This document shows, piece after piece, positions 23,355 through 32,960 of a DNA stretch of 34,334 nucleotides. The notes beneath the pieces were generated by a model. The model searched no databases and was not told where the DNA came from. It was given only the letters and a program-made list of their open reading frames with translations. Positions within the stretch are counted from its first letter, which is position 1. Every line of letters starts with the position of its first letter. The translations under genes and the position numbers were made by a program. Origin of the DNA: Pirellulales bacterium (lineage in GTDB: Bacteria; Planctomycetota; Planctomycetia; Pirellulales; Thermoguttaceae); the NCBI GenBank assembly GCA_016936015.1, contig JAFGPV010000129.1, positions 1-34,334 on the forward strand, in the 5' to 3' direction.

Positions 23355-23933
23355 ATGTCCTCGACACCCATTGCCCTGCCCGCCGATCCCTTAAAGGCCG
23401 TTCGCGCGATGAAATCCGTCCTGGCCCGTCAAGGGACCATTATCGCCTCCTATCGCACCTACCGCGGCCAAAAGCTCGGCCCTTACTACCGCTTGGCCTT
23501 TCGCGACGAAGGCCGACAGCGTTCGATTTATCTCGGAAAATCCGAAATAATTCTTCGACAAGTCCGCAACCTGCTGGAAAAACTCCAAAAACCGCTGAAG
23601 ACCCGGCACAACCTGCGACACGCCCAAAAGGTCATGCAAGCGGCCATGAAAAAGCACATGGCCCGGTTCCGTGTCGACCTGCTTCGCGTCGGCCTCCAGC
23701 TCCGTGGCTACGCCGTCCGCGGCTGGCGCCGTTACCGCCGCCTCCGATCCCAACGCACTCCCCAAGCCCCGCGCGACGGTCTCCGAAACCGTCTCCTCCG
23801 CCTCCTCTCCGCGTTTCAACCTCCGATGAGGGGTCCTACCCTTCCGAATTGCCCGTTTGCCGCCCCGGTTGACCAAAAAACATCCACAACCGCTTGCGGC
23901 CTATATTCTTCTACAACGAACCATTTTTTATAA
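23355..23933 (+). CDS. Small basic protein with DUF6788-like N-terminus
   Basis: 192 residues. AAGGAG lies six bases upstream of the ATG and a promoter precedes it. The first 100 residues contain YRTYRGQKLGPYYRLAF and RQRSIYLGKSEIILRQV, the pattern of DUF6788-like proteins (a short beta-hairpin with GPY and a YLGK motif) of unknown function. They often sit near mobile elements. The middle (about 105-150) is very rich in Arg (GWRRYRRLRSQR), suggesting nucleic acid binding. The last 40 residues look unstructured. The 3' end stops 38 bases before the GTG of the GH127 gene. The family assignment is by eye and moderate. Confidence 0.6.
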   Translation: MSSTPIALPADPLKAVRAMKSVLARQGTIIASYRTYRGQKLGPYYRLAFRDEGRQRSIYLGKSEIILRQVRNLLEKLQKPLKTRHNLRHAQKVMQAAMKKHMARFRVDLLRVGLQLRGYAVRGWRRYRRLRSQRTPQAPRDGLRNRLLRLLSAFQPPMRGPTLPNCPFAAPVDQKTSTTACGLYSSTTNHFL

Positions 23934-23970
23934 TCGATTTGTACCTCTCATTCCAACCAGGAGCACAAAC

Positions 23971-26379
23971 GTGAAACATTTTTTCATGGGTTCGTTTGTC
24001 GGACTGCTGAACGGCTTGCTTCTGGCAACCTCGTTTGCCGCGCCGATTGAGCCGTTGTCCTTCAAGGTGCCGGCCAAGCTGCCGGATCGGGCGGAACTGC
24101 TGCCGCTCTCGGCCGTGCGTATCGACGGTTGGCTGGGCGCACGGATCGACGCCAACGAAAAGAACCGCCTGCTGACGGTGGACACCGTACCGCTCTTGGC
24201 CGGGTATCACAAAAGGCCCGGCAACCATCCGTGGATCGGCGAGCACGTCGGCAAGTGGCTGCACGCCGCCACGCTGGCCTGGGCCTACACCGGCGATCCG
24301 GCCCTGAAGGAAAAACTCGACCGCACGGCCGCCGAACTGATCGGCTGTCAGGAGCCGGACGGCTACCTCGGCACCTATCTCCCTGACAAGCGGTTCGGCC
24401 TCTACCCCGAGGCCGACTGGGACGTCTGGTCGCACAAATACAATCTGATCGGCCTGCTGACCTACTACCGATACACGGGCAACGAGTCCGCCCTCAGCGC
24501 CTGCCGGAAAATGGGCGATCTGCTGATCCGCACGTTTCCGACGAAAAGGAGCATCCTCGCCGCGGGCACGCACGTCGGCATGGCCGCCACCAGCGTACTG
24601 GAGCCGATGGTGCTGCTCTACCGCACAACCGGCGACGAACGCTACCTCGATTTCGCCCGGTACATCGTCCAATCGTGGGATGAGCCGAACGGACCGCAAA
24701 TCATGTCCGCCCTGCTCCGCGGGACGCCCGTCAACCGGATCGCCAACGCCAAGGCGTACGAGATGCTCTCGAACCTCGTCGGCCTTTGCGAATTGGCCCG
24801 GGTCACCGGCGACCGCCGGATGCTGGAGGCGGTCTTGCGCGCCTGGAGCGACGTCGTAAAGAACCGGCTGTACCTAACCGGCAGCATGAGCGCCGGCGAG
24901 CGATTCCAGTCGGATTATATCCTGCCAAACGACACCATGCCTCGTGTTTGCGAGACCTGTGTAACGACGACGTGGATCCAGTTGAACCTCCAACTGCTGC
25001 GGCTGACCGGCCAAGCGAAGTTCGGCGATGAATTGGAACGTGCGCTCTACAATCACCAGGCGGCCGCACAGCATCCCCGGGGCGACGACTGGTGCTACTA
25101 CACCGCTCTGGAGGGCAAAAAGCCCTACGATCGGCATATCACTTGCTGCCATTCCAGCGGCCCGCGCGGCATGGCACTGGCGCCGCTGACGGCGTACCTG
25201 AAAATCCGCACCGACGGCAAGGACGTCCTGGCAGTCGATACGTTCGAGACCTCGCGCGCCGCCGTGAGCCTGGACGGACAGCCCGTCACGATCCAACAGC
25301 AAAGCGAATTCCCGCGGAAAGGCGTCTCGACGCTGACGTTCCATACGGCCCGACCGGCCGTCTTCGGATTGAAGATCCGCGTCCCGGCCTGGGCGGACAA
25401 CGTGCGGCTGTCGCTCGAAGAGGGATCCATCTCGGAAACGTCGCTGCAAGACGGCTGGCTTTCCCTGCCGGCCCGCACGTGGCACGACGGCGATCGGGCG
25501 GTCCTGGACTTCGATCTTTCCCCGCGGTTGATCGCCGGCGACCACGGCAATGCGGGCCGAGACGCCTTGGCCTGGGGTCCCTTTGTGCTGGCCTACGATC
25601 ACAAGCGAAATCCGGGAATGCCCGCTCCGAGGTCCGTCGTGCTGACCGATGCCCGGCCGCTCTTGACGCTCCTGCCGGGTCTGCCGCTCCAACTCGAAAC
25701 CCAGGTAATGGTTCCCGGCGGCCAGGAGCCGCAGACCGCGATCTTTTCCCCGTTTGCCGACGCGGGATCCGATGGCGGAACCTACGGCGTGTGGCTCTTG
25801 GCGCCGGGCACCAAACTCCCGCCGAATTCCTCGCTGCTGGCCGGCGGCGAAGAGAGCCGCTCCCGGCAAGGCAACGTGGACGGCGCGATCAACGACGGCA
25901 ATCCGGACACGTTCGTGGTCACATTCAATGGGGAAAAAACGGACGAAGATTGGTTCGCCGTCACGCTTTCCCGCCCGGCGACGATCGGCCGGATCGTTTT
26001 CTCCCACGGCGCCAATTTCCACGACGGCGGCTGGTTCGACGCCGGGCAGGCCAAACCCTGGGTGCAGATCCAACGCCAAAAAGGCGGCGATTGGGAAACC
26101 GTCGGCCGACTGAGCGATTATCCCTCGACCACCGCGACGGACGCCGCCGGACTGGTACCCGGCCGAAAATTCACGCTCCGCCTGCCAAAATCCGTCGCAA
26201 TCTGGGCCGTCCGCGTCCTCGGCGTACCGGCCTGCGGCGATAATTCCCGCCAGGCCTTCTCCTCGTGCAGCGAATTGCAGGCGTTCAAGCCTCCTCCAAC
26301 GCCGCCGCCACCCCCCCCTCCTCCTACCCCGCCTCCCAAAAAAATCAGGCCGGGCGAATCCCAACGACAGTCCCTTTGA
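23971..26379 (+). CDS. Secreted GH127 (DUF1680) beta-L-arabinofuranosidase-like protein
   Basis: 802 residues from GTG 23971, which has AGGAG eight bases upstream; the open frame extends upstream to 23857 but overlaps the previous gene. Signal peptide: KHFFMGSFVGLLNGLLLATSFAA. The (alpha/alpha)6 barrel shows GCQEPDGYLGTY, EADWDVWSHKYNLIGLL and the zinc-cysteine catalytic set RVCETC (E328, C330) with ITCCHSS (C392, C393), matching the Glu/3-Cys zinc site of family GH127, where the first Cys of the pair is the nucleophile. A C-terminal discoidin-like domain (about residue 640 to 770, DGAINDGNPDTFVVTF and onward) probably binds glycan. The protein ends in a Pro-rich tail (PPPTPPPPPPPPTPPPKK). 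It would release L-arabinose from plant or algal polymers. Confidence 0.9.
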   Translation: MKHFFMGSFVGLLNGLLLATSFAAPIEPLSFKVPAKLPDRAELLPLSAVRIDGWLGARIDANEKNRLLTVDTVPLLAGYHKRPGNHPWIGEHVGKWLHAATLAWAYTGDPALKEKLDRTAAELIGCQEPDGYLGTYLPDKRFGLYPEADWDVWSHKYNLIGLLTYYRYTGNESALSACRKMGDLLIRTFPTKRSILAAGTHVGMAATSVLEPMVLLYRTTGDERYLDFARYIVQSWDEPNGPQIMSALLRGTPVNRIANAKAYEMLSNLVGLCELARVTGDRRMLEAVLRAWSDVVKNRLYLTGSMSAGERFQSDYILPNDTMPRVCETCVTTTWIQLNLQLLRLTGQAKFGDELERALYNHQAAAQHPRGDDWCYYTALEGKKPYDRHITCCHSSGPRGMALAPLTAYLKIRTDGKDVLAVDTFETSRAAVSLDGQPVTIQQQSEFPRKGVSTLTFHTARPAVFGLKIRVPAWADNVRLSLEEGSISETSLQDGWLSLPARTWHDGDRAVLDFDLSPRLIAGDHGNAGRDALAWGPFVLAYDHKRNPGMPAPRSVVLTDARPLLTLLPGLPLQLETQVMVPGGQEPQTAIFSPFADAGSDGGTYGVWLLAPGTKLPPNSSLLAGGEESRSRQGNVDGAINDGNPDTFVVTFNGEKTDEDWFAVTLSRPATIGRIVFSHGANFHDGGWFDAGQAKPWVQIQRQKGGDWETVGRLSDYPSTTATDAAGLVPGRKFTLRLPKSVAIWAVRVLGVPACGDNSRQAFSSCSELQAFKPPPTPPPPPPPPTPPPKKIRPGESQRQSL

Positions 26380-26428
26380 CATCCTCGCTTGACGCCGCGA
26401 TTCACCGCATCATATTTTCACAGTCGCT

Positions 26429-26920
26429 ATGAAATCCGATAAATCGCCCGCAAGAAAGAAATACTGCCATTCCTGCCTGACACAGGCCGCGGAGTGCGGA
26501 TCGCAGGCGTATCCGTGCCCGTTCCGGCTCGACAGTCAGCGGGTGCCGATTACCGGCGGCGGCACGGGCTTGGGGTTGGCGATGGCCCGGTGCATGGTCG
26601 ACGCCGGGGCCTCGGTGATACTCACCAGACGGCGGGATACGGTGCTCCGGCAGACTGTCGCGTCACTCGGGCCGCAGGCCGGATGCGCCCGCCACGATGT
26701 CACCAGATTGAAGCAGTCGCCGACGCTGATCGCCAAGGTGCAAAAAAAGCTCGGGCCGGTGACGATCCTGGTCAACAACGCCGGAGTCCACCTGAAGAAA
26801 CCGGCCGTCGAGACGACCGAGGAGGAGTTACTGCAGGTCCTCTCGATCCACGTGCTGGGCACCCACGCCCTGAGCCGGGACTTCACCACGGGATATAATT
26901 CACAAAAAGGGAGAGTCTCG
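26429..26920 (+). pseudogene. Truncated short-chain dehydrogenase, in frame with the hemerythrin gene
   Basis: The frame is open without stops into the next gene, but the protein is an SDR only to about residue 150. The cofactor motif TGGGTGLGLAMA (TGxxxGxG) and LVNNAGVH (NNAG) are present, resembling sugar or gluconate dehydrogenases. The catalytic Ser and YxxxK and the whole C-terminal half are missing, and the N-terminus carries a foreign Cys-rich leader of about 38 residues. Not functional as a dehydrogenase. The in-frame join with the hemerythrin domain is most likely coincidental, since the hemerythrin has its own ribosome site and ATG. Confidence 0.65.
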
Positions 26921-27535
26921 ATGAAACCCACCGATATCCTCAGCCAAGAACACCGTGTGATCGAACAGGTGCTGAATTGCCTGGAGAGAATAGCCCAACG
27001 CTGCCGGGACGACGGCGCTCTGGACGCCCAAGCCGCCCGAGACGCTCTCGAATTCTTCCGGAATTTTGCAGACTGTTGCCACCACGGCAAGGAAGAGTCC
27101 CATTTCTTCCCTGCGATGGAAGCGAAAGGCTTTTCCCGCGAAAGCGGCCCGACCGGCGTCATGCTCCGCGAGCACGAACTCGGCCGGGGATACGTCCGGC
27201 AAATGAACGACGCCTTGCACGACGCCTCCCACGACCCCGGCGCCAAAGACCATTTCGTCAACAACGCCGTTTCCTACATCGGACTTCTCCGCGAGCACAT
27301 CCGCAAGGAGGATCATTGCCTGTTTCCTATGGCTGACCGCGCTTTCAGTGAAGCGGAACAGAACCAGCTTTTAGAAACGTTCCGGCACGTCGAGTCTGAG
27401 ATGCCGGACCCCGGCGCGCATGAGCGGTATCTCCGCCTGGCCGACTATCTGGCGGAGCGCTGTGGCGTGCACCGCTCCACCTCAACGCCCTCGAGCGGGC
27501 CGTGCGGCTGTGGTCATTCAGATGCCGGAAAATAA
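26921..27535 (+). CDS. Hemerythrin (HHE domain) protein
   Basis: 204 residues from ATG 26921; GGGAGAG lies upstream, which I prefer to the start at 26429 because that adds only a broken SDR. A four-helix HHE bundle shows the iron ligands: EHRVIEQ (H11), CCHHGKEESHFF (H54/H55, E58, H61), and LREHIRKEDHCLFP (H126, E130, H132). Hemerythrins bind oxygen, NO or iron at a diiron site. In bacteria they act in oxygen sensing, delivery or removal, which would suit protection of the oxygen-sensitive Hdr/Mvh complex. The C-terminus SSGPCGCGH is an extra short Cys/His tail. Convergent with the DUF1559 gene. Confidence 0.88.
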   Translation: MKPTDILSQEHRVIEQVLNCLERIAQRCRDDGALDAQAARDALEFFRNFADCCHHGKEESHFFPAMEAKGFSRESGPTGVMLREHELGRGYVRQMNDALHDASHDPGAKDHFVNNAVSYIGLLREHIRKEDHCLFPMADRAFSEAEQNQLLETFRHVESEMPDPGAHERYLRLADYLAERCGVHRSTSTPSSGPCGCGHSDAGK

Positions 27536-27571
27536 AGAAGCAACCCCCGGCGATTCCACCTCCGTCTCCTA

Positions 27572-28582
27572 TCAGGGAATGAGTTGGTCGAGATCGACGA
27601 CCTGGTGGTCTCGGGGATCGCAGCGGTTGCCGAGCCGGCGATGGAGTTCCTGATCGACCTGATAACTGACCAGATGACACGAGCCGTCGCAGAAGACCAT
27701 ATTGCATCCGTTCCGGTGAGCACTGCCGAAATTATAGATCCCCGTGGCGTCGCCGGGGCGATCACGCTTGGGAGGGTAATATATTGGATCGTTCTGTGAC
27801 ATGATTTTTTTATTCACCCAGTGTCCGGTCCAGCGGACCACGTCCCAATCGTGGCCTTCAAACATCGGACCGTTGTCCGCCCAGTCCTGGCCGGTCAGGT
27901 AATCATCGGGATTGAGATTCTTTTCGCCGGCAAAATAGGTATTACTCAGCCCGTCCTGGATCTTCTTCGTTCCAATCGTGCTCCGGGAGTAACTGACACC
28001 GGTTTGCGTTTTTTCAAACTTGTCATAATCTCCGAAATCTTCCTTGTACGCTCCCACCGTCCAGTAATCGCCGGCGTTGACCGCGTAATCGCTCCGCGCC
28101 TGGGGGCCCGCATTCGCGTTGGCAGGTTGCCCCCAGCTAATGGGAGCCGGGAAAGCCATGGCGGGGCGGCGGGTGGGGCAATTCATAAAGGAAACCGGCG
28201 TCCCCATGCTCATTCTGAGTATCGACTTCTTGATTGTCGCACTGCTTCCCATTCCTTGATCGTGCAACTTTTTCATCTCGCAAAACGGCATGATGTTGTA
28301 GATCCATCCGCCGGGCTGGCTCTTCCCGAAGCCGCGATCGGGATCGCCCACCCAGCTATATCCCCAGCCGCAAGTGGGAAAGAAACCCTGCGAGACGAGA
28401 TGGTGCTGCGCCGCCTCGCCGATCTGCCGCAGATTGTTGGAGCAGGTTATCTGCCGCGCCGCCTCGCGGGCCGACTGGATCGCCGGCAACAGCAACGCGA
28501 TTAAGATCCCAATAATGGCGATCACCACCAGCAGCTCAACAAGGGTGAAGCCGCGGGTGGCTTTTCGGTAATCTTGCCTCAT
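27572..28582 (-). CDS. DUF1559 prepilin-type protein
   Basis: 336 residues from ATG 28582, with GGGAG a few bases upstream; a TTG at 28585 is in frame. The N-terminus [22 protein letters not shown] is a type IV pilin-like cleavage and methylation signal (cut before F12) followed by a membrane segment. The remainder is the DUF1559 (SBP_bac_10) domain, with CPTRRPAM, and near the C-terminus the [20 protein letters not shown] block (the H-X9-DG motif region). These proteins occur in large numbers almost only in Planctomycetota and are probably extracellular pseudopilin-like proteins involved in uptake or surface structure; exact role unknown. This is the strongest taxonomic marker in the window. 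Stands alone, convergent with the hemerythrin gene. Confidence 0.95.
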   Translation of the reverse strand: MRQDYRKATRGFTLVELLVVIAIIGILIALLLPAIQSAREAARQITCSNNLRQIGEAAQHHLVSQGFFPTCGWGYSWVGDPDRGFGKSQPGGWIYNIMPFCEMKKLHDQGMGSSATIKKSILRMSMGTPVSFMNCPTRRPAMAFPAPISWGQPANANAGPQARSDYAVNAGDYWTVGAYKEDFGDYDKFEKTQTGVSYSRSTIGTKKIQDGLSNTYFAGEKNLNPDDYLTGQDWADNGPMFEGHDWDVVRWTGHWVNKKIMSQNDPIYYPPKRDRPGDATGIYNFGSAHRNGCNMVFCDGSCHLVSYQVDQELHRRLGNRCDPRDHQVVDLDQLIP

Positions 28583-28824
28583 CAAAAACTCCCGGAAAAG
28601 AAGGAACCCATCCTGCTTATTGCTCCATTAGAATCGCTCCTGCCTGAAAAAGATGTCAATTCCATACAACGAACTATTTGACAATCTTGCCACCTTTCAG
28701 AGGGGATTAAAATTCAGAATATATAGCAAACAGGGAGACCAGGGAACCACAAAACCCCTCGCATGGGGGAAAATCCGCACCGGATCGTTCCTCATCCGCT
28801 AGGCCGGCAACAGGGCCAGGGGCG

Positions 28825-29847
28825 TTATTCCACTCCCGCACGATAGATTCTCGGTGGACAGCGGAAGTATTCGCGGAAGCATTTCGTAAAGTGCTGGCTG
28901 GTCGTGAAGCCGCAATCCAACGCAATATCGGTGATGCTCCTCCGAGGTTGATTCTTCAACAAGGTCGCGGCCCATTCCAGCCGGTAGCGGTTAAGCAGAT
29001 GCATCGGCGTGAGGTTGAAAAGCTGTTTGGTGTAGAAGACGAACTGGGTCGTGCCCAGCCCGCAACGTTGCGCCATCTGCTGCATCGTCCACCGCATCCC
29101 CAACCGCGCCGGATTATCTTTAATCTCTTGCCAGAAGATTTTCACCAGGCCCCGGGAGGTTTCGCTTTTATGGTCGTCTACGCCGTGGTGGATGCGCAGT
29201 TCCTGGAGGAGGAGGAAGAGCGCCTCATTGACCAAACAGGCGATCAACGACAGGTTGTTTCCCGAGGTATTGTTGAGGATGGCGCCGCCCAGCCGGTGGA
29301 AGCAACGTTGCAAGTGGGCGTCGGCCCGCCAAATATGATACGGAAGCCGCTCCGACAACCGGGCCAGTTCCCGGCGGTCGGCGGGAGTCAGGAGGATCCA
29401 CGACGGCCATTTCCAGGCTTGATTCGGACGGCGGACGCCGACGTCGAGCATGACCCAATAAATCCGGCTGGCCCCGACGTGCGGATCGCCCAAACGGTGG
29501 CGCAGCCAAGGCCGAGTGAACGTGGCGTCGTTCGGCTGCAAGCGGCGTTCTTCCCCCTCCAGGGCGAAAGTCACCTGCCCGTTCTCGATCAGCACTAACT
29601 CCAATCCTTCGTTATAATGCCAATCCGTGCCCCAGTGCTGATCGCAGGTGGCGTCCCAATAGCCCGCGGTGTTCAATCCCGGCAGCACGTTCTGCGGAAG
29701 CGGCGCGCCCGAGTATTGATTGTGGCAAAGGCACACCAGCTTCAAGTGCCCGGCCTTCAGGCCCCGCTCCACTTCATAGTTCGGGTCGGGCTGATAGCTC
29801 ATGTTGCCATCGCGAAAAGTTGGCATACGCTCCGGCATCGGCGGCAT
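28825..29847 (-). CDS. AraC-family transcriptional regulator
   Basis: 340 residues from ATG 29847; the frame is open to 30141 but that part overlaps the mannosidase gene. The ribosome site AAGGAG lies inside the end of the upstream gene, whose TAA is two bases away, so the regulator is co-translated with it. An N-terminal cupin-like sensory domain (HWGTDWHYNEGLELVLIENG, RPWLRHRLG) occupies about residues 40-160. The C-terminal pair of helix-turn-helix motifs (WTMQQMAQRCGLGTTQF and SITDIALDCGFTTSQHFTK) is the AraC DNA-binding domain. By analogy it senses a sugar released by the neighbouring hydrolase and controls its operon. Confidence 0.92.
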   Translation of the reverse strand: MPPMPERMPTFRDGNMSYQPDPNYEVERGLKAGHLKLVCLCHNQYSGAPLPQNVLPGLNTAGYWDATCDQHWGTDWHYNEGLELVLIENGQVTFALEGEERRLQPNDATFTRPWLRHRLGDPHVGASRIYWVMLDVGVRRPNQAWKWPSWILLTPADRRELARLSERLPYHIWRADAHLQRCFHRLGGAILNNTSGNNLSLIACLVNEALFLLLQELRIHHGVDDHKSETSRGLVKIFWQEIKDNPARLGMRWTMQQMAQRCGLGTTQFVFYTKQLFNLTPMHLLNRYRLEWAATLLKNQPRRSITDIALDCGFTTSQHFTKCFREYFRCPPRIYRAGVE

Positions 29848-29849
29848 CT

Positions 29850-32800
29850 TTATTTCTCCTTGCCCAGCGGCGGATGGCCGAGGGCGCCGTGGAGCTTCTT
29901 CCGCAGGAGCGGGAGTTTGGCGGGAGGAACGAGTTCGTCCCACTTCAGCAGCGGTTGGATCGCCTCCGCCGGCTGTGACGTTTGGAAGCGCAGGGTGACG
30001 ATCTCCTGCGGACGGACGGGGAACGTGTACTCGGGACCGCCGGGCAGCGGCTGCGGACGACCGCCGGTCAAGTCGGTCAGGAAGGTCTTGGCATGGGGTA
30101 AATCGAGAGTCGCGCGGGCCTGCCCGGCCCGGCCGAGACATTCGACCAGCCGCATTTCCAGGAATTCGTCTTCCCGACGCAGCGCCTCGACGATCACGTT
30201 TTCCGACGTCCGGAGGTACGATTTCGGCGCGGCCTGCTTCACGTTCCAGGCAATCAAGGGCGGGGCGTTATATTCCCAGGCCCGCTGCGGCACCCGGGCC
30301 TCGTTCCACTCGCCGTCGTGGGGATAGAGGGCGAACTCGAACTTCTGCCGCGGCTTGCCGCTCAGCCACGGGCAGCGGTAACCCATGTAGATATCGTGGG
30401 CGTTCATCAAGAATAAGACGGGCGTCTTGCCGTTCAGTTCCCGACCGGTGCAACCGCGGTCGAGGATCGCCGCGCCGCCGCCGCCGGTGAAAGCGTAATG
30501 CGACCAGCGGACCGCGGGCAAAACGCCGTCGCCGAAGGGGGACAGCTCCGGGTTCGGCGTCGCCCAGGCGCAGTGCGCAAATCCGTAGGGAACGCCCCGC
30601 CGCGTTTCCTTAATCTCCCGGGCGAAGGGGAATTCAACCAGGACGAGAGTGTCGTCGGGGATATTTTCGGTTTCGACCTCGAAGTCGATCCGCGGATCGT
30701 CGGCGTAGAAGCGGATCGTTTGGCAGAGTTCCCCGCCGCCGAAGAATTTACCCCGCGCCCGCACCACGGTGGCCAGCGGGCCTTCGGCGACCTCGATCTC
30801 CGGTTTGAACTGCGCGGAATCGGCCAGCCGCTTGCGCCGCGGCCGGGGAAGTGTGTCGTGAAAGTCGGCCCCGCGTTCAGCCACAACCAGCACGGGCTTC
30901 TCCAGGATCTCGCGGCCGGAGGGTTTTAATTTCAAACTGGCCAGGGCGCCGCTTGCCGGATTGATCTTGGCGGAATAGTGCTTCGTTTCGATCGTCTCCG
31001 GCAGGGGAGCCGGTTGGGGAGAGGGCGCCGGCTCGGCAATCCGGGGAAAAATCGACGTGGAAAACGGGGGGAGATCGACACGGCAGAGCGTCAGCCCGTC
31101 GGCGTCGGCCTGGCACGTCACGCCGCGCAGGCGGGTCCCTTGGGGCAGTTCGACCAGGAAGGGCGTGGAGCGGGGAAAATTCATCGGATTGAACAGTCCC
31201 ACGCAGTCACCGGCGTCCAGAAGACCGCGGAAGGCCTGTTCTGTGTTTTTCGCGGTAATTTCCTGCACCTTCTCGTACCGGTCCCGGACGTCCCAGGAGG
31301 TCGGATGCTCGAAGACCATCCCGCCGGCCGCCCCCCACAGCGAGTTGCGGTCCATGTTCAGGCAGAGCAGCAGCCAGGCGTGGTAGAGCGGGGCCGTCGG
31401 ATAGCGGAACGGCGACTGCAAGCTGGCAACGGCCGAGAGGGCCTCGGCTGCCTGCAACCGGTGTTCGGACCGGCGGAAGGACGTTTTGGCCTTCGGGTTC
31501 TCGTTCCAGAACGAATTGTACTGGTTCATCCAGGTGCCGTTCTGGGTGACGGGGAGTTTGACCTTGCCCGACTGTATCAGGGGCAGCAAGGCGTCGAGAT
31601 ATCGGCTGGGCACGGTGAAACTCAGCGGGGCGTGCGGGGCGACGGCCTCCCACTGTTTCAAGAATTCGCGGGGATAATTTTGATATCGGGGCGGCCGGGA
31701 ATAGTCGCCGTAGCCGCCCAGGATGAAAATCGGCGCGCCGGGCGGCGTCCATTTCGATTTCTCCTGAAAGTCCACGGCCCACTCGCTCAGTTGCTCCAGA
31801 TTCAGCGGTTTCGGGGTGGAAAAGACCTTCCACAGGTCGGCGTAATTCGAGGAGTTGATCGCCAGCGCGCGGGTGCCGTCGGGCGATTGAAGCCAGTGGG
31901 GGACGCTGTGCGTCGGATTGTTGCGGCAATAGACCATCGCATCCAGGCCCAACCCGGCAACGATCTGCCCCATCTGTTCGTGCACTCCGCAGATGTCGAT
32001 CATCCAGGCCAGCCGGGGCCGCACGCCCAGGATCTGCTCCTGCCAGCGGAGTCCCTCGACGCCGCATTTCACCAGGGCCTCGCCGCCGGACAGCGTGATC
32101 GTCGGCTCGAGGAAGAAGGCGTTGCACGCCTCGACGCGGCCTTCACGGATCCGCCGCTTCAGTTCCTCGAACCGCTCCGGCTCGAAGGCCAGGATCGCCA
32201 TCTGCGTGTTCACCTCGGAGAGGGCGAAACAGTAGGTCGGATCGTCGCGAACCCGGTCGAGGTGGCTGAGGTACGTGTAGCCGCAATAGTTCCGCTCGGT
32301 GGAGAAATCGGTCAGCCACCCGCAGCTTGCCGGGTGGAAATTGGGGACGACCATCACCGTCCGGTGGAGGGCCTGAAGCGGCGCGAGCAGTTCGGCCTTG
32401 ATTTTGGCTTCGTATTTCTCAGCAGGCACCAGGCGGACGCGGCGGAGGTTCATTACGGCGCCGTGAGGGATGTCCCGCGGCCGGATCGAGAGTGTCTGCT
32501 CCGCCGTGGCCTTCAAGTCCAACGTTCCGACCTTCAGCCGCCGGTATTCCTCCCACGACCCGGTGGCCCGGGAGATTTTTCCGGCCAGCCGGCTCTCGCC
32601 GACAGCGACCTCGAAGGTGCTCCCCTCCACTCCGTTGTCGCAGGAGTAGAGGAATTCCACGAGGTAGGATCCCGGCTGTGGCAGCGAGAACTCCCAAGAG
32701 ACCCAATCGTCCGGCCGCACCCAGGTGCAGATGTCGCCGGTGTCGCCCCAGGGGCGCAGCACAATCTTCTCGCCGTGCAGCGTCGCCCGGTCGGCCGGCA

Positions 32801-32918
32801 GCGTGATCGTGCCGTCGGCCTCGGGGACAATGGGCGTCTTCGCGCCGCCGTCCGCGGCGAGCGCCGGGACGGCAGCCACCGCCACCAATCCAATCGTGAT
32901 CCACATTATCCGTTTCAT
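29850..32918 (-). CDS. Secreted GH38-like alpha-mannosidase-family protein
   Basis: 1022 residues. ATG 32918 (GGGAG about nine bases upstream) starts the signal peptide MKRIMWITIGLVAVAAVPALA; the longer open frame from 32975 is less likely. An N-terminal beta domain (about 25-180, DDWVSWEFSLPQPGSYLVEF) looks like a carbohydrate-binding module of the CBM6/35 kind. The GH38 region begins at VVPNFHPASCGWLTDF (H195). The nucleophile candidate is D308 in WMIDICGVHEQM. The usual HxDxGW zinc motif is altered to FHPASCGW, so a zinc-binding Asp seems missing; activity may be lost or changed. The C-terminal beta-sandwich domains are present. Upstream of, and two bases from, the AraC regulator gene, so one operon. 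Confidence 0.82.
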   Translation of the reverse strand: MKRIMWITIGLVAVAAVPALAADGGAKTPIVPEADGTITLPADRATLHGEKIVLRPWGDTGDICTWVRPDDWVSWEFSLPQPGSYLVEFLYSCDNGVEGSTFEVAVGESRLAGKISRATGSWEEYRRLKVGTLDLKATAEQTLSIRPRDIPHGAVMNLRRVRLVPAEKYEAKIKAELLAPLQALHRTVMVVPNFHPASCGWLTDFSTERNYCGYTYLSHLDRVRDDPTYCFALSEVNTQMAILAFEPERFEELKRRIREGRVEACNAFFLEPTITLSGGEALVKCGVEGLRWQEQILGVRPRLAWMIDICGVHEQMGQIVAGLGLDAMVYCRNNPTHSVPHWLQSPDGTRALAINSSNYADLWKVFSTPKPLNLEQLSEWAVDFQEKSKWTPPGAPIFILGGYGDYSRPPRYQNYPREFLKQWEAVAPHAPLSFTVPSRYLDALLPLIQSGKVKLPVTQNGTWMNQYNSFWNENPKAKTSFRRSEHRLQAAEALSAVASLQSPFRYPTAPLYHAWLLLCLNMDRNSLWGAAGGMVFEHPTSWDVRDRYEKVQEITAKNTEQAFRGLLDAGDCVGLFNPMNFPRSTPFLVELPQGTRLRGVTCQADADGLTLCRVDLPPFSTSIFPRIAEPAPSPQPAPLPETIETKHYSAKINPASGALASLKLKPSGREILEKPVLVVAERGADFHDTLPRPRRKRLADSAQFKPEIEVAEGPLATVVRARGKFFGGGELCQTIRFYADDPRIDFEVETENIPDDTLVLVEFPFAREIKETRRGVPYGFAHCAWATPNPELSPFGDGVLPAVRWSHYAFTGGGGAAILDRGCTGRELNGKTPVLFLMNAHDIYMGYRCPWLSGKPRQKFEFALYPHDGEWNEARVPQRAWEYNAPPLIAWNVKQAAPKSYLRTSENVIVEALRREDEFLEMRLVECLGRAGQARATLDLPHAKTFLTDLTGGRPQPLPGGPEYTFPVRPQEIVTLRFQTSQPAEAIQPLLKWDELVPPAKLPLLRKKLHGALGHPPLGKEK

Positions 32919-32960
32919 CGTTGTGCACTCCCGTGATTTCGGAGACAAAAGAGGAAATAT

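Noticed and set aside
28752-28775. Terminator after the AraC regulator gene
   Set aside because: CCCC...GGGG with TTTT on the minus strand is only a four- to five-pair stem, too weak to call.
30978-32936. 652-residue frame opposite the GH38-like gene
   Set aside because: Antisense shadow without recognisable domains; the minus-strand protein has a signal peptide and family motifs.
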